Source: Streptomyces durmitorensis | GTDB lineage: Bacteria > Actinomycetota > Actinomycetes > Streptomycetales > Streptomycetaceae | Length of the DNA stretch: 64,000 nt | Assembly (NCBI RefSeq): GCF_023498005.1 | Contig: NZ_CP097289.1 | Location: 1,860,001 to 1,924,000, forward strand | Direction of reading: 5' to 3' | In this document: piece by piece, positions 8,522-16,391 of the stretch | How the letters are laid out: every line of letters begins with the position of its first letter | Numbering within the stretch: the stretch's first letter is position 1 | Position numbers and translations under genes: made by a program | The notes under the pieces: model-generated | What the model was told of the DNA's origin: nothing | What the model saw: the letters and a program-made list of their open reading frames with translations, nothing else | Databases searched by the model: none

Positions 8522-9898
8522 TCAGCCCAGGCCGGCCAGGTCGAGGAGGAGGGATTTCACGGCGGTGGCCGCGATCCTGTCGGGAAGCGCATGGGGGGTG
8601 GAGCTGATGATGAGCGGACCGTCGTCGTCGCTCGTGGGAAGGCGGCCGTGGCTGCCGCGAATAGGTGAGGGGTCGAGGGGCACGACCGCCATGCGGTAGC
8701 GCATGCCGAGCTTCTTGCGGGCCAGCGCGCCCGCGGCCTTGACCTTCACATAGGGGTCGAGGGGGTCCATGAAGAGCTCGACGGGGTCGTAGCCGGGTTT
8801 GCGGTGGATCTCGACGAGCTGCGCGAAGTCGGGCGCGCGGGCGTCGTCGAGCCAGTAGTAGTACGTGAACCAGGCGTCCGGCTCGGCGACGGCGACGAGC
8901 TCGCCGGAGCGCGGGTGGTCCAGGCCGTGGGCCTTCTTGCCCTCGTCGTCGAGGAGTTGCTCGATGCCGGGCAGGTCGGCCAGTGCCTGACGGGTGGCTT
9001 CCATGTCCTCGGGCCTGCGCACGTAGATGTGGGCGATCTGGTGGTCCGCGACGGCGAAGGCGCGGGACGTCATGGGGTCGAGGTACTCCATGCCGTCCTG
9101 GGTGTGCACTTCGAGCAGTCCTGCGCGGCGCAGGGCGCGGTTGATGTCGACGGGGCGGTCCACGCGGGTGATGCCGTACTCGGACAGGGCGACGACGGTG
9201 CGGCCCTCGGCCTTCGCCTCGTCGAGGAGGGGGGCGATGGTCGCGTCGAGTTCGGCGGCGGCCCGGTGGGAGCGCGGGTCGTCGGGGCCGAAGCGCTGGA
9301 GGTCGTAGTCGAGGTGAGGGAGGTAGCACAGGGCCAGGTCGGGGTGGCGGGTGCCGATGATGTGGCGCGTGGCGTCCGTGATCCAGCGGCTGGAGACGAT
9401 GTCGGCGCCGGGGCCCCAGAAGTGGAAGAGGGGGAACGTGCCGATTTTCTCGGTGAGTTCGTCGTGCAGGGCCGGGGGCCGGGTGTAGCAGTCGGGTTCC
9501 TTGCGGCCGTCGGCGTAGTAGACGGGACGGGGGGTGATGGTGATGTCGGTGTCGGCGCCCATGGCGTACCACCAGCAGATGTTGGCGACGGTGTAGCCGG
9601 GATGCGCGCGTCGGGCGGCGTCCCACAGTTTGTCGCCCGAGACGAGGCCGTTGTGCTGCCGCCACAGGAGTACGTCGCCGAGCTCACGGAAGTACCAGCC
9701 GTTGCCGACGATGCCGTGCTCGGCGGGTGTGGTGCCGGTGAGGAAGGTGGACTGGGCGGCGCAGGTGACGGCGGGCAGGACCGTGCCCAGCGGGGCCTGG
9801 GAGCCGGACTGGCCAAGGGACTTGAGGTGCGGCATGTGGTCGAGGAGACGGGGGGTGAGGCCGACGACGTCAAGGACGAGGAGAGGGGTTGGGCTCAT
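8522..9898 (-). CDS. eboF: EboF-like alkaline phosphatase superfamily (nucleotide pyrophosphatase/phosphodiesterase) protein
   Basis: This is 458 residues without a signal peptide. The N-terminus LLVLDVVGLTPRLLDHMPHL supplies the first metal Asp. TCAAQSTFLTGTTPAEHGIVGNGW holds the phosphate-accepting Thr region typical of type I phosphodiesterases, and ADHQIAHIY provides later metal ligands. The ATG overlaps the stop of the EboE gene as ATGA, so translation is probably coupled. This superfamily hydrolyses phosphodiester or phosphomonoester bonds. In ebo clusters EboF is the phosphatase-like member, consistent with its position here. Naming rests on fold, motifs and gene context. Confidence 0.82.
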   Translation of the reverse strand: MSPTPLLVLDVVGLTPRLLDHMPHLKSLGQSGSQAPLGTVLPAVTCAAQSTFLTGTTPAEHGIVGNGWYFRELGDVLLWRQHNGLVSGDKLWDAARRAHPGYTVANICWWYAMGADTDITITPRPVYYADGRKEPDCYTRPPALHDELTEKIGTFPLFHFWGPGADIVSSRWITDATRHIIGTRHPDLALCYLPHLDYDLQRFGPDDPRSHRAAAELDATIAPLLDEAKAEGRTVVALSEYGITRVDRPVDINRALRRAGLLEVHTQDGMEYLDPMTSRAFAVADHQIAHIYVRRPEDMEATRQALADLPGIEQLLDDEGKKAHGLDHPRSGELVAVAEPDAWFTYYYWLDDARAPDFAQLVEIHRKPGYDPVELFMDPLDPYVKVKAAGALARKKLGMRYRMAVVPLDPSPIRGSHGRLPTSDDDGPLIISSTPHALPDRIAATAVKSLLLDLAGLG

Positions 9899-11064
9899 GG
9901 GAGTTCCTTCAGGCCGAGGTCCGTCAGGAGATCGCGGGCGAGGGTGAGCTCGGCGGCGATCCCGTCGGCGAGCTGGGGGCGGGAGCGGGGGCGCAGTTCG
10001 GGCGGCAGCGCCTGCCAGGTGTAGGTCTCGACCTCGAGGTGACGGGTGCGGGGCTCGGGACCGCCGACCAGGTGGGCGAGGGTGTCCTTGAGTACGGGGA
10101 GCGTGGAGGTGAGGGGCGGCGCGGGAGGCGCGTGCAGGGGGACGTGGAAGTGGGCGCGCCAGGGCGCCGTCTCGGGCAGGGCGTCACCGGCGAGGGATTC
10201 GCCGAGGTCGTCGGTGCCGCGCAGTCCGGCCGCGGTGCGGGTGCGGGTCTGGTGCAGGAAGCGGGGCTCGTCGAAGGCGGCGAGGGCCTCACGGACAGAA
10301 GGGAGATGGGGGTGTTCGGCGTGCAGGGCGGCGGAGAGCTGGGACTTGACGACGGGGATGCCCGCGACCGCGAGCGCGTCGAGCGCGGTCCGCGGGTCCT
10401 CGAAGGAGGTGGCGAGGTGACAGGTGTCGACGCAGACACCGATGCGGTCGTGGCCGATCGCGGTGAGCGGGGCGATCGCGTCGCCCGTGGTCTCCACGGT
10501 GCAGCCCGGTTCCGGTTCGAGGCCGATGCGGATCGATTTGCCGGTCAGCTCCGCGAGCGCGTCCAGGCGTTGGGCGAGCGCGGTGAGGGCGGCGCGGGCG
10601 GCTTCGGCGTGGGTGGTGTCGAAGGGGGTGCGCCAGGCGAGAGGAAGGGTGGAGATGGTGCCTTCGGTGGCGTCGTCCGGCAGGAGCGCGGCGAGCAGGC
10701 GGGCCAGGTCGGTCGTGTGGGAGAGGCGCTCGGGGTCGGTCCAGTCCGGCTTGTAGACGCGGTACTTGACCTCTTCGGCGCCGAAGCCCTCGTACGGGAA
10801 GCCGTTGAGGGTGACGACCTCCAGGCCCCGCCGGTCGAGTTCGGTGCGCAGGCCGCGCAGGGCCGCCGGGTCGGTGACCAGGGCGTGCGCGGCGTCCTTG
10901 GCGAGCCACAGGCCGATGCCGAGACGGTCCCTGCCGAGCCGTTTGCGCACGGGTTCGCAGTGGTCGCGGAGTTGAGCGAGGACGCCGTCGAGGGTCTCGG
11001 CGGGGTGGACGTTGGTGCAGTACGCGAGGTGGACGACGCTGCCGTCGGGGTGCCGGAAGCGCAT
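9895..11064 (-). CDS. eboE: Metabolite traffic protein EboE (sugar isomerase-like TIM barrel)
   Basis: The 389-residue protein opens with HLAYCTNVHPAETLDGVLAQL, the recognisable EboE opening. Other EboE-like stretches are GLWLAKDAA, LNGFPYEGF and YKPDWTDPERL. Metal-site-like segments IGLEPEPGC, VCVDTCHLATSFE and HFHVPLH mark a xylose-isomerase-type TIM barrel. The family is implicated with the other ebo genes in making or moving a metabolite across the inner membrane in cyanobacteria; its reaction is not established. It starts 3 nt after the TatD-like gene and overlaps eboF by 4 nt. Confidence 0.88.
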   Translation of the reverse strand: MRFRHPDGSVVHLAYCTNVHPAETLDGVLAQLRDHCEPVRKRLGRDRLGIGLWLAKDAAHALVTDPAALRGLRTELDRRGLEVVTLNGFPYEGFGAEEVKYRVYKPDWTDPERLSHTTDLARLLAALLPDDATEGTISTLPLAWRTPFDTTHAEAARAALTALAQRLDALAELTGKSIRIGLEPEPGCTVETTGDAIAPLTAIGHDRIGVCVDTCHLATSFEDPRTALDALAVAGIPVVKSQLSAALHAEHPHLPSVREALAAFDEPRFLHQTRTRTAAGLRGTDDLGESLAGDALPETAPWRAHFHVPLHAPPAPPLTSTLPVLKDTLAHLVGGPEPRTRHLEVETYTWQALPPELRPRSRPQLADGIAAELTLARDLLTDLGLKELP

Positions 11065-11067
11065 GGC

Positions 11068-11916
11068 TCACGCCCCGCCGCGGAGGATGGAGTTGCCCTC
11101 GTGGGTGGCTTCGGTGTCCGTCACATCGAGCGCGAGGCGGCCGCTGAGTCCGTAGAAGGAGACCGGGTTGCGCCACAGCACCAGGTCGACGTCGTCCTCG
11201 GTGAACCCGGACTCCAGCATGGCGTCGGCGACCTTGCGGGTCTTGAGCGGGTCGCTCTTGCCCCAGTCGGCCGCCGAGTTGACCAGGACCCGCTCGGTGC
11301 CGTGGTCGCGCAGGATGGCGACCATCCGGTCCTCGTCCATCTTGGTCTCGGGATAGACGGAGAAGCCGAGCCAGCATCCGCTGTCCTTGGCCTCCTTGAC
11401 CGTGGTCTCGTTGAGATGGTCGACGAGGACCCGCTCCAGGGGCAGCGCGGACTCCCGGACGACGTCGAGGGTGCGGCGCATGCCCGCGAGCTTGTCGCGG
11501 TGCGGGGTGTGGACGAGGGCCGGCAGCTCGTGGTCGGCGGCGAGCTGGAGCTGGGCGGCGAAGGCGGCGTCCTCGGCGGGGGTCATGGAGTCGTAGCCGA
11601 TCTCGCCGACGGCCACGACGTTGTCCTTGACGAGATAGCGGGGCAGCTCGTCGATGACCGGGGTGCAGCGGGGGTCGTTCGCCTCTTTGGGGTTGAGGGC
11701 GATGGTGCAGTGGTGGGCGATGCCGTACTGGGCCGCGCGGAAGGGCTCCCAGCCGAGCAGGGAGTCGAAGTAGTCGAAGAAGGAGGCCGGGGAGGTGCGG
11801 GGCTGGCCCAGCCAGAACGCGGGCTCGACGACGGCGCGGACGCCTGCGGCGTACATGGCCTGGTAGTCGTCGGTGGTGCGGGACGTCATGTGGATGTGGG
11901 GGTCGAAGATGCGCAT
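11068..11916 (-). CDS. eboB: TatD-family metal-dependent hydrolase (EboB-like)
   Basis: This 282-residue amidohydrolase-fold protein starts MRIFDPHIHMTSRTTDD, with the DxHxH metal motif at residues 5-9. AVGEIGYDS (Glu), LVHTPHRDK (His) and VLVDHLNE (His) follow, the usual TatD ligands. I placed the start at ATG 11916, which overlaps the EboA stop as TGATG. The open frame continues 79 codons upstream but those residues are Arg/Pro-rich antisense-type sequence. TatD-like EboB is a constant member of ebo clusters. Its physiological substrate is unknown. Confidence 0.88.
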   Translation of the reverse strand: MRIFDPHIHMTSRTTDDYQAMYAAGVRAVVEPAFWLGQPRTSPASFFDYFDSLLGWEPFRAAQYGIAHHCTIALNPKEANDPRCTPVIDELPRYLVKDNVVAVGEIGYDSMTPAEDAAFAAQLQLAADHELPALVHTPHRDKLAGMRRTLDVVRESALPLERVLVDHLNETTVKEAKDSGCWLGFSVYPETKMDEDRMVAILRDHGTERVLVNSAADWGKSDPLKTRKVADAMLESGFTEDDVDLVLWRNPVSFYGLSGRLALDVTDTEATHEGNSILRGGA

Positions 11917-12599
11917 CAGGACTCCTGATCCTCGCCGGTGGAAGGGGTCGCGGGGGCCGATGGCGCCGCTGCGGCCGAGGGGGCCGTAGGGGCGGCCAGG
12001 GCCAGGACGCGGTGCAGATCGCCGGGGACGGTGCGACCGGCAGCGGTGCGTTCGCCTGCGTAGTCGCCGAGCATGCGGGCGAGCTCGGCGTCGGCGCGGG
12101 CGCGGCGGTCGAGGTCGGCGACGGCTGCCACGGGGACACCGGTGAACAGGCACTTGAGCACCGCGTGGCGCCAGTCGTGCGGGGCGAGGTGCCGGGCTGC
12201 GTACGGACCGACGGCGGCGGCGACGAGCCGGGTGTCGTTGGTGCGCAGGGCGTCCTCGACCAGGGGCAGCGTCCCAGGCCCCTCGACCAGGTGGGGCAGG
12301 GCGAGCAGGACGGCTCGACGCTCGGCCGCGGTGCCTTGTTCGTAGACGCGGGTGAGGGTGGCCGGGTCCGCTTCGGCCGTGTGCAGGAGCAGCACGCGGG
12401 CGGCGTCGGCGTGGTCCTGGCCGCAGCGCCGCCCGGCCTCGGCGAAGCGCAGCTCCCAGAGGGGGGCCGGGCGTTGCTCCGGCCGTCCGCGGTGGGCGGC
12501 GGCCTCCGCCGTGGCCTGGTCGAGCCAGGCGCGGGCTGCCCCGTCGAGGGCGGCTTCGAGGCGGGTACGGAGGTCGTCGATGACGGCGGTCTCGGTCAC
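11916..12599 (-). CDS. eboA: EboA-domain protein
   Basis: This 227-residue, mostly alpha-helical soluble protein has no catalytic motif I can name. LRFAEAGRRCG, LLHTAEADPATLTRVYEQGTA, RRAVLLALPHL and DWRHAVLKCLFTGVPV match the character of EboA, where helical-repeat-like segments surround a conserved FTGVP-type motif. The last ~30 residues are an Ala/Pro/Ser/Thr tail with repeated APSAP, probably disordered. GTG 12599 overlaps the preceding isomerase stop as GTGA, and the end overlaps eboB by one base. The role is unknown; in other bacteria it travels with eboB, C, E and F. Confidence 0.85.
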   Translation of the reverse strand: MTETAVIDDLRTRLEAALDGAARAWLDQATAEAAAHRGRPEQRPAPLWELRFAEAGRRCGQDHADAARVLLLHTAEADPATLTRVYEQGTAAERRAVLLALPHLVEGPGTLPLVEDALRTNDTRLVAAAVGPYAARHLAPHDWRHAVLKCLFTGVPVAAVADLDRRARADAELARMLGDYAGERTAAGRTVPGDLHRVLALAAPTAPSAAAAPSAPATPSTGEDQES

Positions 12600-13507
12600 G
12601 GGGTTCTTCCTCTGGCCGGGGCCGTACTCATCGCTTCGGTGGCCGCCTTGTTCAGGAACTCGATCGACCGGGAGGCGAGTTGGGGGCCCGCGTGGGAGTG
12701 GCGGGGCAGTTCGACGACGGTGAGGCCCTGGTAGCCGGTGGCAGCGAGGGCTTCGAGGACGGGCGGGAAGTCGATCTCTCCGTCCCCGAACGGGAGGTGT
12801 TCGTGGACGCCCCGGCGCATGTCCTCGATCTGGACGTGCCGGAGCCAAGGGGCGGCGGCGCGCACGCAGTCGGCGGGCGACTGCGGTTCCAGGCACTGGC
12901 AGTGGCCGATGTCGAGGGTGAGGCCGAGGAGCTGGGGATCTCCCAGTTCGTGACGGAGCCGGTGGAAGTCGGCGAGCGTGGAGAGGAGGTGGCCGGGTTC
13001 GGGTTCGATGGCCAGGGGCACACCGGCGCCGGACGCGGCGTCAAGGACGGGACCGATGGCTTCGGCGAGCCGCTGCCAGGCGGTGTCCTCACAGGTGCCT
13101 TCGGGGGTGATGCCGCTGAAGCAGTGCACGGCGTGGGCACCGAGGTCGGCGGCGACCTGGACGGCACGGATCAGCAGGCGGACACGGGCGGCGCGCGCGT
13201 CCGGGTCGGGGTCCAGGAGCGAGGGGCCGTGCTTGCGGCGCGGGTCGAGCACGTAGCGGGCGCCGGTCTCGATCGTCGCCGTCAGACCGAGCCGCTCCAG
13301 GCTGCGGGCCACGTGGCGGGTGCGGGCGGCGAGGTCGGGGGCGAGGGGGTCGAGGTGCATGTGGTCGAGGGTGAGGCCGACGCCCGCGTAGCCGAGGTCG
13401 GCGAGGAGGCCGAGGGCGTCGTCGAGGCGGAGGTCGGTCAGCCCGTTGGTGCCGTAGCCGAAGCGGAAGGGGGGCGGGGCCCCCGTCGCGTGAGCAGTAC
13501 CCGTCAT
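12596..13507 (-). CDS. Sugar phosphate isomerase/epimerase-like TIM barrel in the ebo-like operon
   Basis: This 303-residue AP-endonuclease-2 type barrel carries candidate metal ligands in LAIEPEPGHLLS (Glu), LGLTLDIGHCQ (Asp, His), HVQIEDMRRG and VVELPRHSH (Glu). ATG 13507 overlaps the upstream UbiA stop as ATGA, and its own stop overlaps eboA as GTGA. The long upstream extension of the frame is antisense to eboC and was rejected. It is distinct from EboE (little similarity beyond the fold), so the operon carries two cytoplasmic barrels. It may epimerise or isomerise the cyclitol or sugar made by the first gene; that is inference. Confidence 0.83.
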   Translation of the reverse strand: MTGTAHATGAPPPFRFGYGTNGLTDLRLDDALGLLADLGYAGVGLTLDHMHLDPLAPDLAARTRHVARSLERLGLTATIETGARYVLDPRRKHGPSLLDPDPDARAARVRLLIRAVQVAADLGAHAVHCFSGITPEGTCEDTAWQRLAEAIGPVLDAASGAGVPLAIEPEPGHLLSTLADFHRLRHELGDPQLLGLTLDIGHCQCLEPQSPADCVRAAAPWLRHVQIEDMRRGVHEHLPFGDGEIDFPPVLEALAATGYQGLTVVELPRHSHAGPQLASRSIEFLNKAATEAMSTAPARGRTP

Positions 13508-15099
13508 GTGACGCTCACCTTCCGGCCGAACTTGCGGGCAGCCGGGGCCAGCGCGGCGGTCAGCAGCGCGGAGCCCAGGGCGCCCGTCCGGGCGGAGAGT
13601 GCGGCCTGGAGCGGGATCATGGCTCGGATGCCGCCGCCCACGGCCCGCTGGGTGAGCTGCGGGGACGGGTTGAGCGCGGCGTGGAAGAGGGGCCGGGCGG
13701 CGGTGACCGCGTAGGTGGCGGCGAGCGCGGCCTGGACGGCACCGCGAGCGCCGGTCCGCCAGTCGCTGCCGGGGCCGCCCGAGCCCACGGGACGCCCCGT
13801 GGCCAAGCCCGGCACGCCGCCGGGGGGCCACGCCCGGCTCGCTGGACGACCCGCCCATCGGCCCGCGGCGGCCAGCACCGAGGCAACCTCGGAGGCGGCG
13901 GCCGGGGCGCCCGGCGATGGCTGCCCACTGGTGGAGCCCGGTAGGCCGCGGGTGGCTGCTGCGCCGCGGCCTACCGGGAGTTGAGGGGCGCCGGGGCGGA
14001 CTGCGCTGCCGGTGTCGTAGCCGGTACCGAGGCCACCGCCTGCTGCGCCGGAGCCTGTTCCAGAACCGGAACCAGCGACTGCCCCGAAGCCGGAACCGGT
14101 ACCTGCCCCGAAGCCGGTGCCGGTGCCGGTGCCGGTGCCAGTGCCAGAACCGGAGCCTGCCCCGGCGCCGGCTTCACTGCTCAAGCTGTCGCCGAAGCCG
14201 GGGCTGACCGAAGCCCCGGCACCAGTGCCTGTTCCGGCGTCGGCACCCGCCCCGCGACAGGCACCGCCCCTGCCGCCCCTGCCGCTCCGGGCCAGCAGTT
14301 GTGCAAGCGCCGCCGTCGCCGCGAGCGCGCACAAGGGTGCCGCCGTGGAGCCGCCCTGGGCTTCGCGGCGCGAGACCGCCGTCACCGCGAGGGTGTGGGC
14401 GCCCAGGACGAGGGCCGTGGGAACCGCCGCGCGGAGGCCTCCCCCGGCGACGGGACGAGCGAGTGCGGGCCTTCCCGAGAGCTTCGCGCTCCCCCTCCGG
14501 CCCACCCTCCGGCCCGCCCCCGGACTCACCGCCCGCACGCCCGCCGAGGTCGGTGCCGACGTGGCCGCCGCCCCCAGGAGCAGGTCGAGCGCACGGGCCG
14601 CCGCCATCGCGGCCGGGCCCGCCGGAGTGTGCTTCAGGCCCAGGTCGTACGCCCACACCGTGGCCGCCAAGCCGCTCGCCACCGTCAGAGCGGGGCGTCC
14701 CGCGCCCGCGGCCAGGGCAAGGCCTCCTGCCGTCAGAGCCGCCGCCGCGCCCAGTGCGGCAGCCGGGGCTATGCGGCCGGACGGCAACGGGCGGTGCGGG
14801 CGCTCGATCGCGTCCTCCGCCCGGTCCGCCCAGTCGTTGAGGGCCATGCCCGCCTCGTAGAGGGAGAGAGAGGCGGCGACGGCGAGGAGAGTGCGGCGGT
14901 TGGGTCGCAGCCCCGTCGCCGCCGCCCCGGCAAGAGCGTCGCCGGGGACGGTGAACAGGGCGGAGACACGCAGCAGTTCGGCCCAGTCACGGCCGGTGCC
15001 CAGAGGGACACCTCCCCGGCTCCCCGGTTCGGAAACGGAACCTGAGCCCTCACGGGAATCCGAGCCCTCAGCCGAAGCACTCGCGCTCCCGCCCCTCAC
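13504..15099 (-). CDS. eboC: UbiA-family prenyltransferase (EboC-like) with a large low-complexity insertion
   Basis: The membrane prenyltransferase core is clear: LLRVSALFTVPGDALAG, then the first Asp-rich motif NDWADRAED (about 88-96), LPSGR, and AYDLGLKHT as second motif. The core resumes near residue 450 with QAALAATYAVTAARPLFHAALNP. Between about residues 272 and 450 lies Gly/Ser/Thr/Ala sequence encoded by GC hexamer repeats, so the protein is 531 residues against roughly 300 for usual UbiA members. GTG 15099 overlaps the MIPS stop as GTGA. UbiA enzymes transfer polyprenyl groups to aromatic or sugar-type acceptors. The acceptor here is unknown, although the preceding cyclase gene suggests a cyclitol. 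Confidence 0.85.
   Translation of the reverse strand: MRGGSASASAEGSDSREGSGSVSEPGSRGGVPLGTGRDWAELLRVSALFTVPGDALAGAAATGLRPNRRTLLAVAASLSLYEAGMALNDWADRAEDAIERPHRPLPSGRIAPAAALGAAAALTAGGLALAAGAGRPALTVASGLAATVWAYDLGLKHTPAGPAAMAAARALDLLLGAAATSAPTSAGVRAVSPGAGRRVGRRGSAKLSGRPALARPVAGGGLRAAVPTALVLGAHTLAVTAVSRREAQGGSTAAPLCALAATAALAQLLARSGRGGRGGACRGAGADAGTGTGAGASVSPGFGDSLSSEAGAGAGSGSGTGTGTGTGTGFGAGTGSGFGAVAGSGSGTGSGAAGGGLGTGYDTGSAVRPGAPQLPVGRGAAATRGLPGSTSGQPSPGAPAAASEVASVLAAAGRWAGRPASRAWPPGGVPGLATGRPVGSGGPGSDWRTGARGAVQAALAATYAVTAARPLFHAALNPSPQLTQRAVGGGIRAMIPLQAALSARTGALGSALLTAALAPAARKFGRKVSVT
14027..14180. repeat. Degenerate GGTGCC/GGAACC hexamer repeat tract inside eboC
   Basis: Hexanucleotide units such as GCCGGT and GCCAGA recur for about 150 bp, with a pure run at 14113-14146. 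They encode alternating Gly-Thr, Gly-Ser and Gly-Ala in the reading frame of the UbiA gene and keep the frame open. The tract is at the heart of the ~180-residue insertion. There is no spacer structure, so it is not a CRISPR array. Confidence 0.85.
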
Positions 15100-16265
15100 G
15101 CACCCACCCCCCGCAGCCGAGAAGCGAACCCGACGAGCGCCTCGTACTGCTCGGCGAGGGCCGACGACGAGCCGTCGTCCGGGTCCTTGAAGTAGAAGCC
15201 CAGCTCCCCCAAGGGCCCGGAAAGACCCCTCTCGTGGGCGCGGGCCAGCAAGCGGGCCAGGTCCAGGATCAGCGGTGCCGCGAGGGCCGAGTCGCAGCCC
15301 TGCCAGGTCGTCTGCAGGACCATCCGCGCGCCGAGGAAGCCGTCGAACGCGATGTGGTCCCAGGCGGTCTTCCAGTCGCCGAGCGAGGGGACGTCGTCGA
15401 TGTGGACCTCGCCCTCGGGGGCGGAGCCCAGCGTGTCCGCGAGGACCCGCTCCTTGCCGGCGTTCTTCGCCGCCGCCGCGGCCGGGTCCGCGAGGGCCGC
15501 GCCGTCTCCGCCGCCCAGGAGGTTCGTGCCCGACCAGGCGCGGACCGCGAGCGCGCGCTGGGCGAACATCGGGCCGATGACCGACCGCAGGAGCGTCTGG
15601 CCCGTCTTGCCGTCCCGGCCCGCGTAGGGAAGCCCGGATGAGGCGGCCGCCGAGGCAAGGTCCGGGTGGTGCAGGCCCGTCGACGGGGTGAAGTTCACGT
15701 ACGGGCAGCCCGCCCGCAGCGCCGCTGCCGCGTAGAGCGAGCTTGCGGGCAGCCTCCCCGCGCCCTCCTCCGGCAGCGGTTCCGTCGACGCCACGTTCAC
15801 GACCACCGCACGGGCAAGTCCCCGGCGACGTACGAAATCGCGGAGGTCTGCGGCGAAGGACGCGATCAGTTCCTCGTCCGTCCTGCCGTCGGAGTCCCCG
15901 CGGCGCGGCCCGCCCGCGCGGATCTCCGCGTCCGCGGCGGCCAGTTCGGCGGCCACCGCGGACGGCACGCCGTGCGGGAGCACACCCCCGGCGGCCAGCT
16001 GCTCCGCCCGCTTGGGCAGCGGGCACTCCATCACGTCGTGGCCGCCGAAGACCAGCGAAGACAACGTTGGCAGACCGCTGTCGGCGAACGGCCCGGTCTC
16101 CGTGACCATGCCGGTCGGCGGGTGCAGGCCGGCCGTCACGGCCGCGCACCCCGCGACCGCCGTCGTGGCGACCGAACCACGCGCTCCGATCAACCACACC
16201 CCGGTCGGCCCGCCACCCGAAGAACCAGATGAGCCAGAAGAACCAGAAGAAGGGGAATGGGACAC
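15096..16265 (-). CDS. Inositol-3-phosphate synthase (MIPS) family protein
   Basis: In this 389-residue protein, a Ser/Gly-rich head is followed by a Rossmann motif GVWLIGARGSVATT (about 22-35), the MIPS NAD site. VVVNVASTEPLP and FTPSTGLHHPDL follow. The catalytic region has DGKTGQTLLRSVIGPMF, WSGTNLLGGGDG and KNAGKERVL with the expected Lys residues. MIPS cyclises glucose-6-phosphate to inositol-3-phosphate through NAD-linked oxidation, aldol closure and reduction. GTG 16265 has AGGAGG at 16271-16276. It heads the ebo-like operon, so its product may feed EboC/EboE rather than general inositol metabolism. A different hexose phosphate is possible. Confidence 0.88.
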   Translation of the reverse strand: MSHSPSSGSSGSSGSSGGGPTGVWLIGARGSVATTAVAGCAAVTAGLHPPTGMVTETGPFADSGLPTLSSLVFGGHDVMECPLPKRAEQLAAGGVLPHGVPSAVAAELAAADAEIRAGGPRRGDSDGRTDEELIASFAADLRDFVRRRGLARAVVVNVASTEPLPEEGAGRLPASSLYAAAALRAGCPYVNFTPSTGLHHPDLASAAASSGLPYAGRDGKTGQTLLRSVIGPMFAQRALAVRAWSGTNLLGGGDGAALADPAAAAAKNAGKERVLADTLGSAPEGEVHIDDVPSLGDWKTAWDHIAFDGFLGARMVLQTTWQGCDSALAAPLILDLARLLARAHERGLSGPLGELGFYFKDPDDGSSSALAEQYEALVGFASRLRGVGA

Positions 16266-16353
16266 GGCTGCCTCCTGTCGTACACGCGGCGATCGCGCTG
16301 GGGAAGAAAGACGGGGAAGGACGGGGAAGAGAGACGGCTGACGGAAGTAAAGA

Positions 16354-16387
16354 CGGCGGGCGGAGGTCCGGCGTCCTCCGCCCGCCG
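16354..16387 (-). terminator. Hairpin terminator after the ThuA-DUF1080 gene
   Basis: A perfect 13-bp stem (16354-16366 with 16375-16387) and 8-nt loop lie just past the TAG at 16392-16394 on the minus strand. It separates the sugar-dehydrogenase unit from the MIPS/ebo unit, whose promoter should be in 16266-16350. Confidence 0.85.
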
Positions 16388-16391
16388 CCGT

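Noticed and set aside
14027..14180. Hexamer tract considered as a CRISPR array or regulatory repeat
   Set aside because: Units are 6 nt, contiguous and in a coding frame, with no spacers or cas genes.
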